DNA from: an uncultured Pelagibacteraceae bacterium
Lineage (GTDB): Bacteria > Pseudomonadota > Alphaproteobacteria > Pelagibacterales > Pelagibacteraceae
Reading direction: 5' to 3'
Length of the DNA: 55,990 bases
Assembly: GCA_902560015.1 (NCBI GenBank)
Contig: CACEKA010000006.1
Span: 1-55,990, forward strand
This document shows, piece by piece, positions 44,585 through 54,334 of the stretch; position 1 is the stretch's first letter, and every line of letters begins with the position of its first letter. The position numbers and the translations under genes were made by a program. Under the pieces are notes generated by a model. The model had not been told where the DNA came from and searched no databases. It was given only the letters and a program-made list of their open reading frames with translations.

Positions 44585-46314
44585 ACATTTTCGAATTATA
44601 TTTAGATAAAATTAAGTCAATTATAGTTGATCTTAATCAAAAAGGTGAATTGCTTATACCAGAGACTTTCAATGGTATAAATGCTGAAATTCCACCTCCT
44701 AAGTTTGATTGCGATATTTCAACCAATGTTGCAATGGTACTTTCAAAATTAAATAAAAAATCACCAATAAATTTAGCTGATCAAATATCTCCATTAATTA
44801 AAAATAGTGATCCTTTAATTGAAAATATTACCGTTGTTAAACCAGGTTTTATTAATATTAAGCTAAAACCTTTATTTTGGTCTAAATTTATTCAAGAAAT
44901 TATTGCCAATTCAAAAAATTTTGGTGTTAATGAAAAAGAAAAAAAACTCAATTATTTAGTCGAATTTGTATCCGCTAATCCAACAGGTCCATTACATGTT
45001 GGACATTGTAGAGGGGCAATTCTAGGTGATGTTATATCAAATGTATTAACCTTTAATAAACACAAAGTTACAAAGGAATATTACGTTAATGATTATGGTA
45101 ACCAAATAATTAATTTTACTAAATCAGTTTATTTTCGAATACGTGAAGTTAAATTTAATGAAACTTTCCCAATTGATAATCCTGATCTATATCCCGGAGA
45201 CTACTTAATTGATTTTGCAAAAAATATTGTTTCATCAAATTCAGATATTAATTTTGATAATTATAATGATATTTCAGATAATTTAACTCTCTTATCTATT
45301 GAACAAGCATTACTTCTGATCAAGAAAAATTTGAAAAGTTTAGGAATTAATCATGATAATTTTGTAAGTGAAAAAAAAATTGTATTAAATGATGAGGTAA
45401 AAAAAGTAATTAAGTTTTTAGAAGCAGGTAAATTTGTTTATAAGGGTAAAATTAAAGCACCTGTGGGCGAAGATAGCAAAGACTGGGTAGAACGAGAACA
45501 ATTATTGTTTAAATCAACAGATTTTGGTGATGATAAAGACAGAGCTTTACAAAAATCAGATGGTAGTTGGACTTATTTTGCAAGCGACGTTGCTTATCAC
45601 AAAAATAAAGTAGATCGAAATTTTGATTATTTAATTAATATTCTTGGGGCTGATCATGCAGGATATATTAAAAGAATTTCAGCATCTGTAGACGCTTTAT
45701 CAGGAAGCAAAGGTAAATTAATCTGTAAAATTAGTCAGCTAGTAAAACTCATTAAAGATAACAAACCTTTCAAAATGTCAAAAAGAAAAGGAGATTATAT
45801 AACAGTTGATGATTTAATCGAAGAAGTTGGCAAAGATGCTACAAGATTTATAATGCTAAACAGAAGTAGTGATGTAGAATTAGATTTTGATTTTGATGCT
45901 GTAAAAGAAAAATCAAAAGACAATCCGCTTTATTATGTTCAGTATTGTTACGCCAGAATTTCTTCTGTGTTTAGACATCTTAATAAAGATTTAAATTCTG
46001 ATGTTAAAATTGAAGATTATTCATTTGAATATACAAATGATGAAATTAAAATATTAAAAAAAGTTTCTGAATGGCCAAAATGTATTGATGCTGCTAGTAA
46101 CAAATTAGAACCACATCGTATTCCAGTTTATCTATATGAACTTGCTTCAGAATTTCATTCATATTGGAACCTAGGTAAACAACAACCTGAAAAACGATTT
46201 ATAAATGATCAAAAAGAAATTTCATCTGATAAATTAGTTTTTTTAAAAGCAATCTCTAATGTGATTAAATCAGGAATGGATATTGTTGGTGTTGATACAC
46301 CTGAAAAAATGTAA
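44581..46314 (+). CDS. argS: Arginyl-tRNA synthetase
   Basis: A 577-residue class I synthetase. HIGH-type motif is HVGH in SANPTGPLHVGHCRGAILGD near 130-149; the KMSKS-type motif is KMSKRKGDYITVDD near 399. The C-terminal DALR anticodon domain includes YVQYCYARISSVFR. It charges tRNA-Arg; one such tRNA (TCT) is encoded at 16451. It overlaps dgt by four bases and the small membrane protein gene by one. Confidence 0.96.
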   Translation: MNIFELYLDKIKSIIVDLNQKGELLIPETFNGINAEIPPPKFDCDISTNVAMVLSKLNKKSPINLADQISPLIKNSDPLIENITVVKPGFINIKLKPLFWSKFIQEIIANSKNFGVNEKEKKLNYLVEFVSANPTGPLHVGHCRGAILGDVISNVLTFNKHKVTKEYYVNDYGNQIINFTKSVYFRIREVKFNETFPIDNPDLYPGDYLIDFAKNIVSSNSDINFDNYNDISDNLTLLSIEQALLLIKKNLKSLGINHDNFVSEKKIVLNDEVKKVIKFLEAGKFVYKGKIKAPVGEDSKDWVEREQLLFKSTDFGDDKDRALQKSDGSWTYFASDVAYHKNKVDRNFDYLINILGADHAGYIKRISASVDALSGSKGKLICKISQLVKLIKDNKPFKMSKRKGDYITVDDLIEEVGKDATRFIMLNRSSDVELDFDFDAVKEKSKDNPLYYVQYCYARISSVFRHLNKDLNSDVKIEDYSFEYTNDEIKILKKVSEWPKCIDAASNKLEPHRIPVYLYELASEFHSYWNLGKQQPEKRFINDQKEISSDKLVFLKAISNVIKSGMDIVGVDTPEKM

Positions 46315-46574
46315 TGTTAAAAGAGATTAAATATTTAATATTCATTGTTATTATTGGATTATTCTTATTCTTTACTGGCAGACATTACTTTTCAGATGAA
46401 AATATAAAAAAATCATACCGATCCTATAAAAATATTGATGAAAAAATTAGAATTTACTCAATGGATTTACCTATCTTAGAGAACGATACCAAAAATATAA
46501 TTGAATATGTCAATCAAACTAATAAAAAAAAGAAAAAGAAGTTTAATTTTTGGAAACTTTTAGAAAATGATTAA
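46314..46574 (+). CDS. Small single-pass membrane protein between argS and nagZ
   Basis: An 86-residue protein with one membrane segment (about 7-22) and a charged remainder ending in a lysine run and FNFWKLLEND. In other alphaproteobacteria this slot between argS and nagZ is usually taken by a SPOR-domain protein; no SPOR domain can be fitted here. It may be the stripped membrane-anchor remnant of that protein. Overlaps at both ends (1 and 8 bases) indicate it is translated with its neighbours. Function unknown. Confidence 0.65.
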   Translation: MLKEIKYLIFIVIIGLFLFFTGRHYFSDENIKKSYRSYKNIDEKIRIYSMDLPILENDTKNIIEYVNQTNKKKKKKFNFWKLLEND

Positions 46575-47517
46575 TAATAGAAAGGCTTTTATTGTTGGCT
46601 TAAGATCTTACAATATATCTAATAAAGAAAGAATATTTCTAAAAAAATATAAACCCTGGGGAGTTATTTTATTTTCAAGAAACATCAAATCAATTAATCA
46701 AACAAAAAATCTTACTGATGATATTAAGAAAATTTTTAATGATAAAAAATATCCAATTTTAATTGATCAAGAAGGTGGTAGAGTTAATAGATTAAATAAA
46801 ATAATTTCTTTTGATAATTTAACTTCTGAATATTTTGGTAACCTTTATGAAAAAGATAAAAAAAAAGTTAATGTAATTTATAAATTATTTGTTGATAAAA
46901 CTTCATATTTATTAAAATTAATTGGTACCAATATCAATACCATTCCTGTACTAGATCTTAGAGTAAAAGGTTCAAGTAATATTATTGGTGATAGATCTTT
47001 TTCAAAAAATAAAACTACAGTTTCTAAAATGGGAGACTTATGTATTAAATTTTTTCATGAAAACTCAATAGGAACAGTCATTAAGCACATTCCAGGTCAT
47101 GGTTTGGCTAAAGTAGATAGTCACAATTTTACTCCAATAGTAAAAAAATCACTTAAATATCTAGAAAAAAATGATTTTTACCCATTTAAAAATAAACAAA
47201 GTTATTTAGCTATGACAGGACACGTAATTTATGAAAAATTAGATAAACAAAATACAGTGACTCATTCAAAGAAGGCAATACAATATATTAGAAATAAGAT
47301 TGGATTTAGAAATATTCTAATTTCAGATGATCTCTCTATGAAAAGTTTAAAAGAAGATATGAAATTAAATACCCTTAAAGCCTTTAAGGCCGGTTGTAAT
47401 ATAGCCCTACACTGTAATGGTAATCTTAATGAGATGACAATTGTTGCTAACAATTCACCTCTAATAAATAGCTTTATAATTAAAAAAACATCACAATTTT
47501 ATAAAATTTTAAGTTAA
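46567..47517 (+). CDS. nagZ: Beta-N-acetylhexosaminidase NagZ
   Basis: A 316-residue glycoside hydrolase family 3 enzyme. Signature regions are LIDQEGGRVNRL near 61 and KHIPGHGLAKVDSH near 176, which holds the catalytic His. The nucleophile Asp lies in ISDDLSMKSL near 260. NagZ removes N-acetylglucosamine from muropeptides during cell-wall recycling. It starts inside the upstream small gene by eight bases, and scpA follows after nine. Confidence 0.93.
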   Translation: MINNRKAFIVGLRSYNISNKERIFLKKYKPWGVILFSRNIKSINQTKNLTDDIKKIFNDKKYPILIDQEGGRVNRLNKIISFDNLTSEYFGNLYEKDKKKVNVIYKLFVDKTSYLLKLIGTNINTIPVLDLRVKGSSNIIGDRSFSKNKTTVSKMGDLCIKFFHENSIGTVIKHIPGHGLAKVDSHNFTPIVKKSLKYLEKNDFYPFKNKQSYLAMTGHVIYEKLDKQNTVTHSKKAIQYIRNKIGFRNILISDDLSMKSLKEDMKLNTLKAFKAGCNIALHCNGNLNEMTIVANNSPLINSFIIKKTSQFYKILS

Positions 47518-47526
47518 TATCTTAAG

Positions 47527-48270
47527 ATGTCTGAGTCTGATTCTGTTTTATTTAATGTTGATATTAGTAATTATAATGGACCCTTAGATGTTCTTTTAGA
47601 TTTAGCCAAAGCTCAAAAAGTTGATTTAGAAGAAATTTCTATTACTAAACTTGCAGATCAATTTCATGATTATATTACTAGAGAAAAAGATTTAAATTTA
47701 GAAATTGCTTCCGAATATTTATTAATGGCAACTTGGTTAGCTTATCTAAAATCTAAATTATTACTCCCAAGTACACCAGAAGAAGAATTTAAAGTTCAAG
47801 AAGTTGCAGATAAATTAAAATTGCAGCTTAAAAAATTAGAACTTATTCGGTTATTGTCAGAACAAATGCTTAAAAGAAAAAGATTAGGTAGAGAAATTAG
47901 AACTCGTGGTATTAAAGGTAATATTCGATCAATTTATAGTTCAGAATATAATTTAACAATGTTTGAATTACTAAAATCTTACTCATCTATAATAATGACT
48001 AAAGATTTCCAAAGAATGAGCATTCCTAAATTACCTGTTTTTACAGCTGAAGATGGCATCAAAACAATAAAAGAATTTTTTGGTAAATTAATGGATTGGA
48101 AAAATATTGATGATTTGATACCTCAAGGATTTAGGAATGGATCAAAGTATAAAAAAACTGGCAAAGCCGGAATTTTTGCTGGTTCATTAGAGTTGGTTAA
48201 AGAAGGTAATTTAACAATAAAACAAGAAAACTTGTATGATGATATTTATATTAAGGAAATAAATGATTAA
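47527..48270 (+). CDS. scpA: ScpA, segregation and condensation protein A
   Basis: A 247-residue kleisin that bridges SMC heads in the chromosome-condensing complex. The N-terminus YNGPLDVLLDLAKAQKVDL and the following ISITKLADQFHDYI, then LLMATWLAYLKSKLLLP are family hallmarks. It acts with ScpB, encoded downstream with an 8-base overlap, and with SMC elsewhere. The nagZ-scpA-scpB-tatABC order is conserved in alphaproteobacteria. Confidence 0.94.
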   Translation: MSESDSVLFNVDISNYNGPLDVLLDLAKAQKVDLEEISITKLADQFHDYITREKDLNLEIASEYLLMATWLAYLKSKLLLPSTPEEEFKVQEVADKLKLQLKKLELIRLLSEQMLKRKRLGREIRTRGIKGNIRSIYSSEYNLTMFELLKSYSSIIMTKDFQRMSIPKLPVFTAEDGIKTIKEFFGKLMDWKNIDDLIPQGFRNGSKYKKTGKAGIFAGSLELVKEGNLTIKQENLYDDIYIKEIND

Positions 48271-48964
48271 AAAAGAAAAAATTTCTAAAGATAATGTTGT
48301 TAAATTTCCTACTAAATTAACTGATTTGGAGAAAGAAATTGAAGCAGTAATTTTTGCAGCTGCAGAACCATTAGATGTAGATACAATTGAAAACAAAGTT
48401 TCAAAAAAGTCGAATGTTGCTAAATCATTAGAAAAGCTACAACTTGAATATTCTAATAGAGGGATAAATTTAGTCTGTATAAAAAATAAGTGGTCTTTTA
48501 GAACATCTCCAAATCTTTCGCATTTAATGTCACAAGAAAAAACTGTTGAAAAAAAATTATCTAGAGCTGCAGTAGAGACACTAGCTATAATCGTATATCA
48601 TCAACCAGTTACAAGAGCAGAAATTGAAGAGATTAGGGGTGTTGCTTTTGGAACAAATACTTTGGAAATTTTAATGGAACTTGATTGGGTTAAACCAGGG
48701 GGACGTAAAGATGTTCCGGGCAAGCCAATACTATATGTTACAACTGATGAATTTTTAAGCCATTTTAATTTACAAAAATTATCAGATCTTCCAACTGTTG
48801 ACGAATTAGGTGCAGCAGGTTTAATTGATAGTTCAAGTGTAGATAATGCTATATTTGGTACTGGTAAATTCTTTAAAGAAAAACAAGATGAAAAAAAAGA
48901 AGATATCTATTCTAATATTGATGAGATGTTAAATAGCACTCTTGATACCGAAGAAAAAGATTAA
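48263..48964 (+). CDS. scpB: ScpB, segregation and condensation protein B
   Basis: A 233-residue protein of two winged-helix domains (about 20-105 and 105-190), with LEKEIEAVIFAAAEPLD near 22 and the strongly conserved AAVETLAIIVYHQPVTRAEI and RGVAFGTNTLEILMELDWVK. It binds ScpA and SMC in chromosome segregation. The acidic C-terminal tail (about 190-233) is variable. It is followed by tatA after 46 bases. Confidence 0.94.
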   Translation: MIKKEKISKDNVVKFPTKLTDLEKEIEAVIFAAAEPLDVDTIENKVSKKSNVAKSLEKLQLEYSNRGINLVCIKNKWSFRTSPNLSHLMSQEKTVEKKLSRAAVETLAIIVYHQPVTRAEIEEIRGVAFGTNTLEILMELDWVKPGGRKDVPGKPILYVTTDEFLSHFNLQKLSDLPTVDELGAAGLIDSSSVDNAIFGTGKFFKEKQDEKKEDIYSNIDEMLNSTLDTEEKD

Positions 48965-49010
48965 CAAAAAAGTAACTTTTAAATTAATCATAAAAAGGTT
49001 ATAAGATTTT

Positions 49011-49211
49011 ATGAGCATAGGAATTTGGCAAATAGCAATTGTTGTAATATTAGTAGTCTTATTATTTGGAAGAGGAAAAATATCTAGTTTAATGGGAGAT
49101 GTTGCTAAAGGTATTAAAAGTTTCAAAAAAGGAATGGCATCAGATGTTACTGATGAGTCAGAGCCAAAAAATATTTCCGACGAAAATAAAGACTCAGAAA
49201 ATAAAAATTAA
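49011..49211 (+). CDS. tatA: TatA, twin-arginine translocase pore subunit
   Basis: A 66-residue protein: short N-terminus, one membrane segment (about 4-19), the [20 protein letters not shown] hinge and amphipathic helix, and a polar acidic tail. It polymerises to pass folded proteins bearing twin-arginine signals across the inner membrane. tatB and tatC follow within a few bases. Confidence 0.93.
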   Translation: MSIGIWQIAIVVILVVLLFGRGKISSLMGDVAKGIKSFKKGMASDVTDESEPKNISDENKDSENKN

Positions 49212-49216
49212 ATCAA

Positions 49217-49435
49217 ATGCCTACTATTGGTTGGTTTGAGATATTAATTGTTGTAGCTATTGCTATCATTGTTCTTGGGCCAAAGGACTTTCCAATAATG
49301 TTAAAAAAAGCAGGTTCATGGATTGGGACAGCTAAAAGATACATGAATAATATTCAAAATGAAGTTTCAAATATTGATATTGAAGATGAAAAAATAAATA
49401 ACGAAATAAAAAAAGATATTAAAAAAGATGAGTAA
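49217..49435 (+). CDS. tatB: TatB, twin-arginine translocase subunit
   Basis: A 72-residue protein with the TatB start MPTIGWFEILIVVAIAIIVL, then the GPKDFPIMLKKAGSWIG hinge and helix. TatB forms the substrate receptor with TatC. It is far shorter than the E. coli protein (171 residues) because the long C-terminal region is missing, leaving only the conserved core. It overlaps tatC by eight bases. Confidence 0.92.
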   Translation: MPTIGWFEILIVVAIAIIVLGPKDFPIMLKKAGSWIGTAKRYMNNIQNEVSNIDIEDEKINNEIKKDIKKDE

Positions 49436-50198
49436 TGAAGAAAATGAAGGTGGCTTTATTAGTCACTTAACAGAATTAAGAAAAAGACTTATTCATAGTT
49501 TTATATTTTTATTTATCTTTTTTATAGGATGTTATTTTTTTGCTGAACATATCTATGGTTTTTTAGTGGACCCATTTGCTCAAGCTGTAAAAGATGATGG
49601 CTCAAGTAGAAGATTGATTTTTACTGCTCTCCAAGAAACTTTTTTAACTTACTTGAAAGTTTCTTTTTTCACAGCTTTTTTTGTTACATGTCCTTTTATA
49701 TTGATGCAAATATGGAAATTTATTGCACCAGGATTATACAAGCATGAAAAGATTGCAATTGCGCCTTATTTAATACTGACACCAATATTATTTTTTCTAG
49801 GAGGCATGCTTGTTTATTATTTAATAATGCCATTAGCTATTAAGTTCTTTTTATCATTTGAAAGTACTGGACTTTCAACAAATTTACCCATTCAACTTGA
49901 AGCTAAAGTAAATGAATATCTTTCACTAGTTATGAAATTAATATTTGCTTTTGGTATAAGTTTTCAATTGCCAGTAGTTTTAAGTTTATTAGCAAGAGTA
50001 GGTGTAGTTGATAGTCAGTTTTTAAAAGAAAGAAGAAAATATGTTGTAGTAATTATTTTTGCTGCCGCAGCATTACTAACTCCACCTGATCCTATAACTC
50101 AAATTGGATTAGCAATACCATTATTAATTTTATATGAATTATCAATATTTTCTGTAAAATTTATTGAAAATAAAAATTTAGAAAGAACAGATGCATAA
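49428..50198 (+). CDS. tatC: TatC, twin-arginine translocase receptor
   Basis: A 256-residue protein with six membrane segments. It opens with GGFISHLTELRKRLIHS, the TatC signature for signal-peptide binding, and contains FTALQETFLTYLKVSFF near 67 and LARVGVVDSQFLKERRKYVV near 187. Overlaps with tatB (8 bases) and serS (8 bases) show tight coupling. Confidence 0.95.
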   Translation: MSNEENEGGFISHLTELRKRLIHSFIFLFIFFIGCYFFAEHIYGFLVDPFAQAVKDDGSSRRLIFTALQETFLTYLKVSFFTAFFVTCPFILMQIWKFIAPGLYKHEKIAIAPYLILTPILFFLGGMLVYYLIMPLAIKFFLSFESTGLSTNLPIQLEAKVNEYLSLVMKLIFAFGISFQLPVVLSLLARVGVVDSQFLKERRKYVVVIIFAAAALLTPPDPITQIGLAIPLLILYELSIFSVKFIENKNLERTDA

Positions 50199-51450
50199 TT
50201 TAAAAGATATTAGAAAAAATTTTTCTGAATTTGCTAAATCTTTAGAAAAAAGATCTGTAAATATTGATTTTGATAATTTACAAAAATTAGATGAACAAAA
50301 TAGAGATTTAATTCAACAAAAGGAATCTTTAGAAAAAGAAAAAAAAGATATTTCAAAATCAAAAGACGAGAGTTTATTTAATAAATCTAAAGAAATTTCA
50401 GTTGAGTTAGAGAAAATTTCTGACAATCAAAAAAAAATAAAGGTAGAATTAGATAGAATTTTATCAAATATTCCAAACATTCCAAATGCAGATGTTCCTA
50501 TTGGTAAGGATGAAAATGATAATATTGAAGTTTCAAAATCTGGAAAAATACCTAATTTTGATTTTAAACCTAAATCTCATTATGAATTAGGTGAAAATTT
50601 AGAGATGCTAGATTTTGATCTTGCTACTAAAACTACAGGATCAAGATTTGTATTTGTTAAAGATAAACTAGCTTTATTAGAAAGAGCATTATCTAATTTT
50701 ATGCTTGATACTCATATCAATCAAAATGCATATCAAGAGATTTCTCCACCATTAATTGCTTCTGACAATACAATGTTTGGTACAGGACAGCTTCCAAAAT
50801 TTGAAAATGATCAATTTGAAATTAAATTTGATGAGGGTTCGGATAGAAAATTTCTTATCCCAACCGCAGAGGTTATTTTAACCAATATTGTTAAAGATAA
50901 AATTGTAGACAAAAAAAATCTGCCAATGAGATTTGTTGCTTCAACTCCTTGTTTTAGAAAAGAAGCAGGTAGTTATGGTAAAGACACTAAGGGTATGATT
51001 AGACAACATCAATTTTATAAAGTTGAAATGGTAAGTATTGTTGAAAGAGAAAATTGTTTAGAAGAATTAGAAAGAATGACTAATTGCGCAACAGATATTC
51101 TTGATCAATTAGAACTTCCTTATAGAAAAGTTATTTTATGCTCTGGTGATATGGGTTTTAGTGCTGAAAAAACATATGATATTGAGGTTTGGCTTCCATC
51201 AGAAAATAAATATCGTGAAATTTCATCTTGTTCATCATGCTCAACATTTCAAGCACAAAGAATGAAAACTAGATATAAAAATGAAAAAAAAGAAACTGTT
51301 TTTGTTGGAACTTTAAATGGAAGTGGTTTAGCTGTTGGAAGAACCCTAATTGCAGTTTTAGAAAATTTCCAGCAAAAGGATGGCTCGATAATTGTCCCTA
51401 AAGTTCTTAGACCTTATATGAACAATTTAGAATTAATTTCACTTAAATAA
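50191..51450 (+). CDS. serS: Seryl-tRNA synthetase
   Basis: A 419-residue class II synthetase that charges tRNA-Ser and tRNA-Sec. An N-terminal coiled-coil arm (about 25-100, rich in Lys/Glu/Gln) leads into the catalytic core with motif 2 FRKEAGSYGKDTKGMIRQHQ near 252-271 and motif 3 NGSGLAVGRTLIAVLENFQ near 374-392. Residues for serine and tRNA are intact. It overlaps tatC by eight bases, as in many alphaproteobacteria. Confidence 0.96.
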   Translation: MHNLKDIRKNFSEFAKSLEKRSVNIDFDNLQKLDEQNRDLIQQKESLEKEKKDISKSKDESLFNKSKEISVELEKISDNQKKIKVELDRILSNIPNIPNADVPIGKDENDNIEVSKSGKIPNFDFKPKSHYELGENLEMLDFDLATKTTGSRFVFVKDKLALLERALSNFMLDTHINQNAYQEISPPLIASDNTMFGTGQLPKFENDQFEIKFDEGSDRKFLIPTAEVILTNIVKDKIVDKKNLPMRFVASTPCFRKEAGSYGKDTKGMIRQHQFYKVEMVSIVERENCLEELERMTNCATDILDQLELPYRKVILCSGDMGFSAEKTYDIEVWLPSENKYREISSCSSCSTFQAQRMKTRYKNEKKETVFVGTLNGSGLAVGRTLIAVLENFQQKDGSIIVPKVLRPYMNNLELISLK

Positions 51451-51505
51451 AGTTGTTTTAATCAATAAGATAGTATAAGAATTCAGCTTATTTATAAGGA
51501 GATTT

Positions 51506-51796
51506 ATGGAAGGTTCAGGAATAGGACAATTTATACCGTTAATTTTAATTTTTGTTATTTTTTATTTTTTCTTAATCAGGCCACAACAAAAAAAAGTTAA
51601 AGAACATAAAGCTATGGTCGAAGGACTTAAGAGGGGTGATAAGGTTATTACTTCTGGTGGTATCACAGGCACAGTTGAAAGATTAATTGACAACGACAAA
51701 GTTGAAGTTGAAATTGCAGAAAACGTTAAAGTTGAAATTGTCAAAGCTACAGGTATTCAAGCTCTTCAAGGTGTTACTCAAGAAGTTAAAAAATAA
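51506..51796 (+). CDS. yajC: YajC, Sec translocase accessory protein
   Basis: A 96-residue protein with one membrane segment (about 8-23, FIPLILIFVIFYFFLI), then RPQQKKVKEHKAM and the SH3-like segment RGDKVITSGGITGTVERL. YajC associates with SecDF and SecYEG. A strong ribosome binding site (AAGGAG, 51497-51502) precedes it. secD follows after 15 bases. Confidence 0.94.
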   Translation: MEGSGIGQFIPLILIFVIFYFFLIRPQQKKVKEHKAMVEGLKRGDKVITSGGITGTVERLIDNDKVEVEIAENVKVEIVKATGIQALQGVTQEVKK

Positions 51797-51811
51797 TAAA
51801 TTTTTGATAAA

Positions 51812-53365
51812 GTGCTTTATTTTTCAAAGATAAGAATTTTATTTATAACTCTATTTTCACTTTTATTTGTTTTAATAGCATCATCTAATTTATTTAAATT
51901 TGAAGACAGTTTTTTTGATAAAAAAATTAATTTAGGTCTTGATCTACAGGGTGGATCTTATCTCTTATTAGAAATTGATAACGCACCAGTAATAGAACAA
52001 AAACTCCAGAATTTAACTACAACAATTAGAAATTATTTTAAAGATAAAGATATTAAAATTAATAATATAAAAATTGAAAATCAAAATATTTTTTTTAATG
52101 TTTTGGAAGAAAACAAACAATCTGTTATAGATGTCTTTAACGATGAAAATAGTGACATAAATCCATATTATCCAAGATTTAAATCTCATCAACTTGAGAT
52201 AGAAGACACTGGACTTAATTTTAAAATAAATTTCTCAAAGCAAGGTTTAATTGCCTTAAAAACATCATCTCAAGATCAAGCAATTGAAATTGTAAGAAGA
52301 AGAATTGATGAAGTTGGTACTAATGAACCTAATATTCTAAAAAGAGGAAATAATCGTATTTTAGTTGAACTTCCAGGATTAGATGACCCTATGAGAGTTA
52401 AATCGCTTTTGGGCAAAACCGCTAACTTAACTTTTAGATTTGTAACAAACAACGATAATGACAGTTTTGGAGTTGAAAAACTTAAATACGAAGATGGAAT
52501 TGAAGAAGCTACCGTAAGTAAAAGAATTATTATAAGTGGAGATAACCTTTTGGATGCTCAACCAAAAATGGATACTCAAACTAATCAAACAATTGTATCT
52601 TTTTCACTTGATAGGGTGGGTGCAAAAAGATTTGGAAAAGCAACATCAACTGGGATTGGTAAGCAGTTAGCTATTGTTTTAGATGGTAAAATTATAAGTG
52701 CACCTGTTATAAGAGACACAATTGCAAGTGGCTCAGGTCAAATTAGTGGTGGATTTACTTTTCAATCAGCTACTGATTTAGCTTTATTGTTGAGATCTGG
52801 AGCATTACCTGCTCCTTTAGACATTATTGAGGAAAGAACAGTTGGTCCAGACCTAGGTCAAGACTCTATCAATGCTGGTATGATCGCCTTAGCTATTGGA
52901 TTTCTATTAGTAATCGTTTTTATGTTAGTTAAATATAGAATTTTTGGTCTTATCACTAATATTACTCTAATCATTAATCTATTTATCTTGCTGGGTATAT
53001 TGACATTATTTGAAGCAACTTTAACTCTACCAGGAATAGCTGGAATAATTTTAACTGTTGGTATGGCAGTTGATGCAAATGTATTGATATTTGAAAGAAT
53101 TAAAGAAGAATTAAAAGATGAAAACAATAATGTAGTAGCTTTTGATAGTGGTTATACAAAATCAAGAACTGCTATTATTGATGCCAATATAACAACTTTA
53201 TTAGCTGCAATAATTCTATTCTTTATGGGATCTGGTCCAGTAAAAGGTTTTTCAGTAACTCTTGGAGTAGGAATATTTACAACTCTATTCTCTGTTTATT
53301 TTATTGCTAGACTATTTACTAGTATTTATGTGTCAAAAAATAGAGATAAGGAGAAATTGATCTAA
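51812..53365 (+). CDS. secD: SecD, protein export membrane subunit
   Basis: A 517-residue RND-type protein. GTG at 51812 is the start: it follows a stop and fits the spacing after yajC, giving a membrane segment (about 8-26) and then NLGLDLQGGSYLLLEID. The periplasmic P1 domain spans about 35-330, and five more membrane segments include LPGIAGIILTVGMAVDANVL near 405. SecDF uses the proton gradient to pull proteins out of the SecYEG channel. SecF follows with a one-base overlap. Confidence 0.94.
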   Translation: MLYFSKIRILFITLFSLLFVLIASSNLFKFEDSFFDKKINLGLDLQGGSYLLLEIDNAPVIEQKLQNLTTTIRNYFKDKDIKINNIKIENQNIFFNVLEENKQSVIDVFNDENSDINPYYPRFKSHQLEIEDTGLNFKINFSKQGLIALKTSSQDQAIEIVRRRIDEVGTNEPNILKRGNNRILVELPGLDDPMRVKSLLGKTANLTFRFVTNNDNDSFGVEKLKYEDGIEEATVSKRIIISGDNLLDAQPKMDTQTNQTIVSFSLDRVGAKRFGKATSTGIGKQLAIVLDGKIISAPVIRDTIASGSGQISGGFTFQSATDLALLLRSGALPAPLDIIEERTVGPDLGQDSINAGMIALAIGFLLVIVFMLVKYRIFGLITNITLIINLFILLGILTLFEATLTLPGIAGIILTVGMAVDANVLIFERIKEELKDENNNVVAFDSGYTKSRTAIIDANITTLLAAIILFFMGSGPVKGFSVTLGVGIFTTLFSVYFIARLFTSIYVSKNRDKEKLI

Positions 53366-54255
53366 TGATATCTTTTAATAAATATTATAATCATTTTAAT
53401 CTCCTTTCGACATTTCTCATTGTTATTTCTTTGATTTTATTAATCTTTAAAGGTCTTAATTTTGGTATTGATTTTAAAGGTGGTACATTAATTGAACTAA
53501 GGTCAAATGACACAAAAATAAATGTTAGTTCTTTAAGAGATAAGTTTAGCCAAATGGATCTAGGGGATGTTTCAGTTAAAAAATTTGGTAATGATACTGA
53601 TTATCTTATTAAGTTTGAAAACAAAGATAATAAAAAAAATATAATTGAAGAAATTAAGATTAATTTAGATAAATCATTTGGTAATAATTTTAACTTTAGA
53701 AGAGTTGAAAACGTTGGGCCAAAAGTTAGTGCAGAATTATTAAAATCTGGAGTGATAGCTATATCATTATCACTAGCAGCAATGCTTTTTTATATTTGGA
53801 TAAGATTTGAATGGCAATTCAGTTTAGGTGCAATTTTAGCACTATTTCATGATGTAATAGTTACACTGGGAGTATTCTCTTTGTTTAGCCTAGAGATAAA
53901 TCTATCTATTATTGCAGCAGTTCTGACTATAGTTGGTTATTCAATGAATGATACTGTCGTAATTTTTGACCGTGTTAGAGAAAATTTAAGAAAATATTCT
54001 GATATTAAAATATTTGAACTTACTAATATTTCTATTAATGAAACTTTATCTAGAACAATTATAACTTCAGCAACTACTTTATTGGCATTATTAGCTATCT
54101 ATTTCTTTGGCGGCGAAATATTAAAAGGATTTTCTTTAGCAATGATCCTTGGAGTAGTATTTGGTACGTATTCATCAATATATATAGCAAACACTGTATT
54201 AGTTAGATTAAGAGTTTCACAAAAAACTGTTCTAAGAGAAGACGATCAAAAATAA
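53365..54255 (+). CDS. secF: SecF, protein export membrane subunit
   Basis: A 296-residue protein with six membrane segments. It has FGIDFKGGTLIELRSN near 33, AVLTIVGYSMNDTVVIFDRV near 190 and RENLRK, all SecF hallmarks. It completes the yajC-secD-secF operon and the SecDF complex. Often a small Mth938-type gene follows in alphaproteobacteria; here the next gene is an acetoacetyl-CoA synthetase after an 80-base gap. Confidence 0.95.
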   Translation: MISFNKYYNHFNLLSTFLIVISLILLIFKGLNFGIDFKGGTLIELRSNDTKINVSSLRDKFSQMDLGDVSVKKFGNDTDYLIKFENKDNKKNIIEEIKINLDKSFGNNFNFRRVENVGPKVSAELLKSGVIAISLSLAAMLFYIWIRFEWQFSLGAILALFHDVIVTLGVFSLFSLEINLSIIAAVLTIVGYSMNDTVVIFDRVRENLRKYSDIKIFELTNISINETLSRTIITSATTLLALLAIYFFGGEILKGFSLAMILGVVFGTYSSIYIANTVLVRLRVSQKTVLREDDQK

Positions 54256-54334
54256 ATTTAGCTGGCAAAATTATGCCAAAATATAAAATATATATTATAA
54301 TAAATTTATAGAATAATTACATAAAACATTTTAC

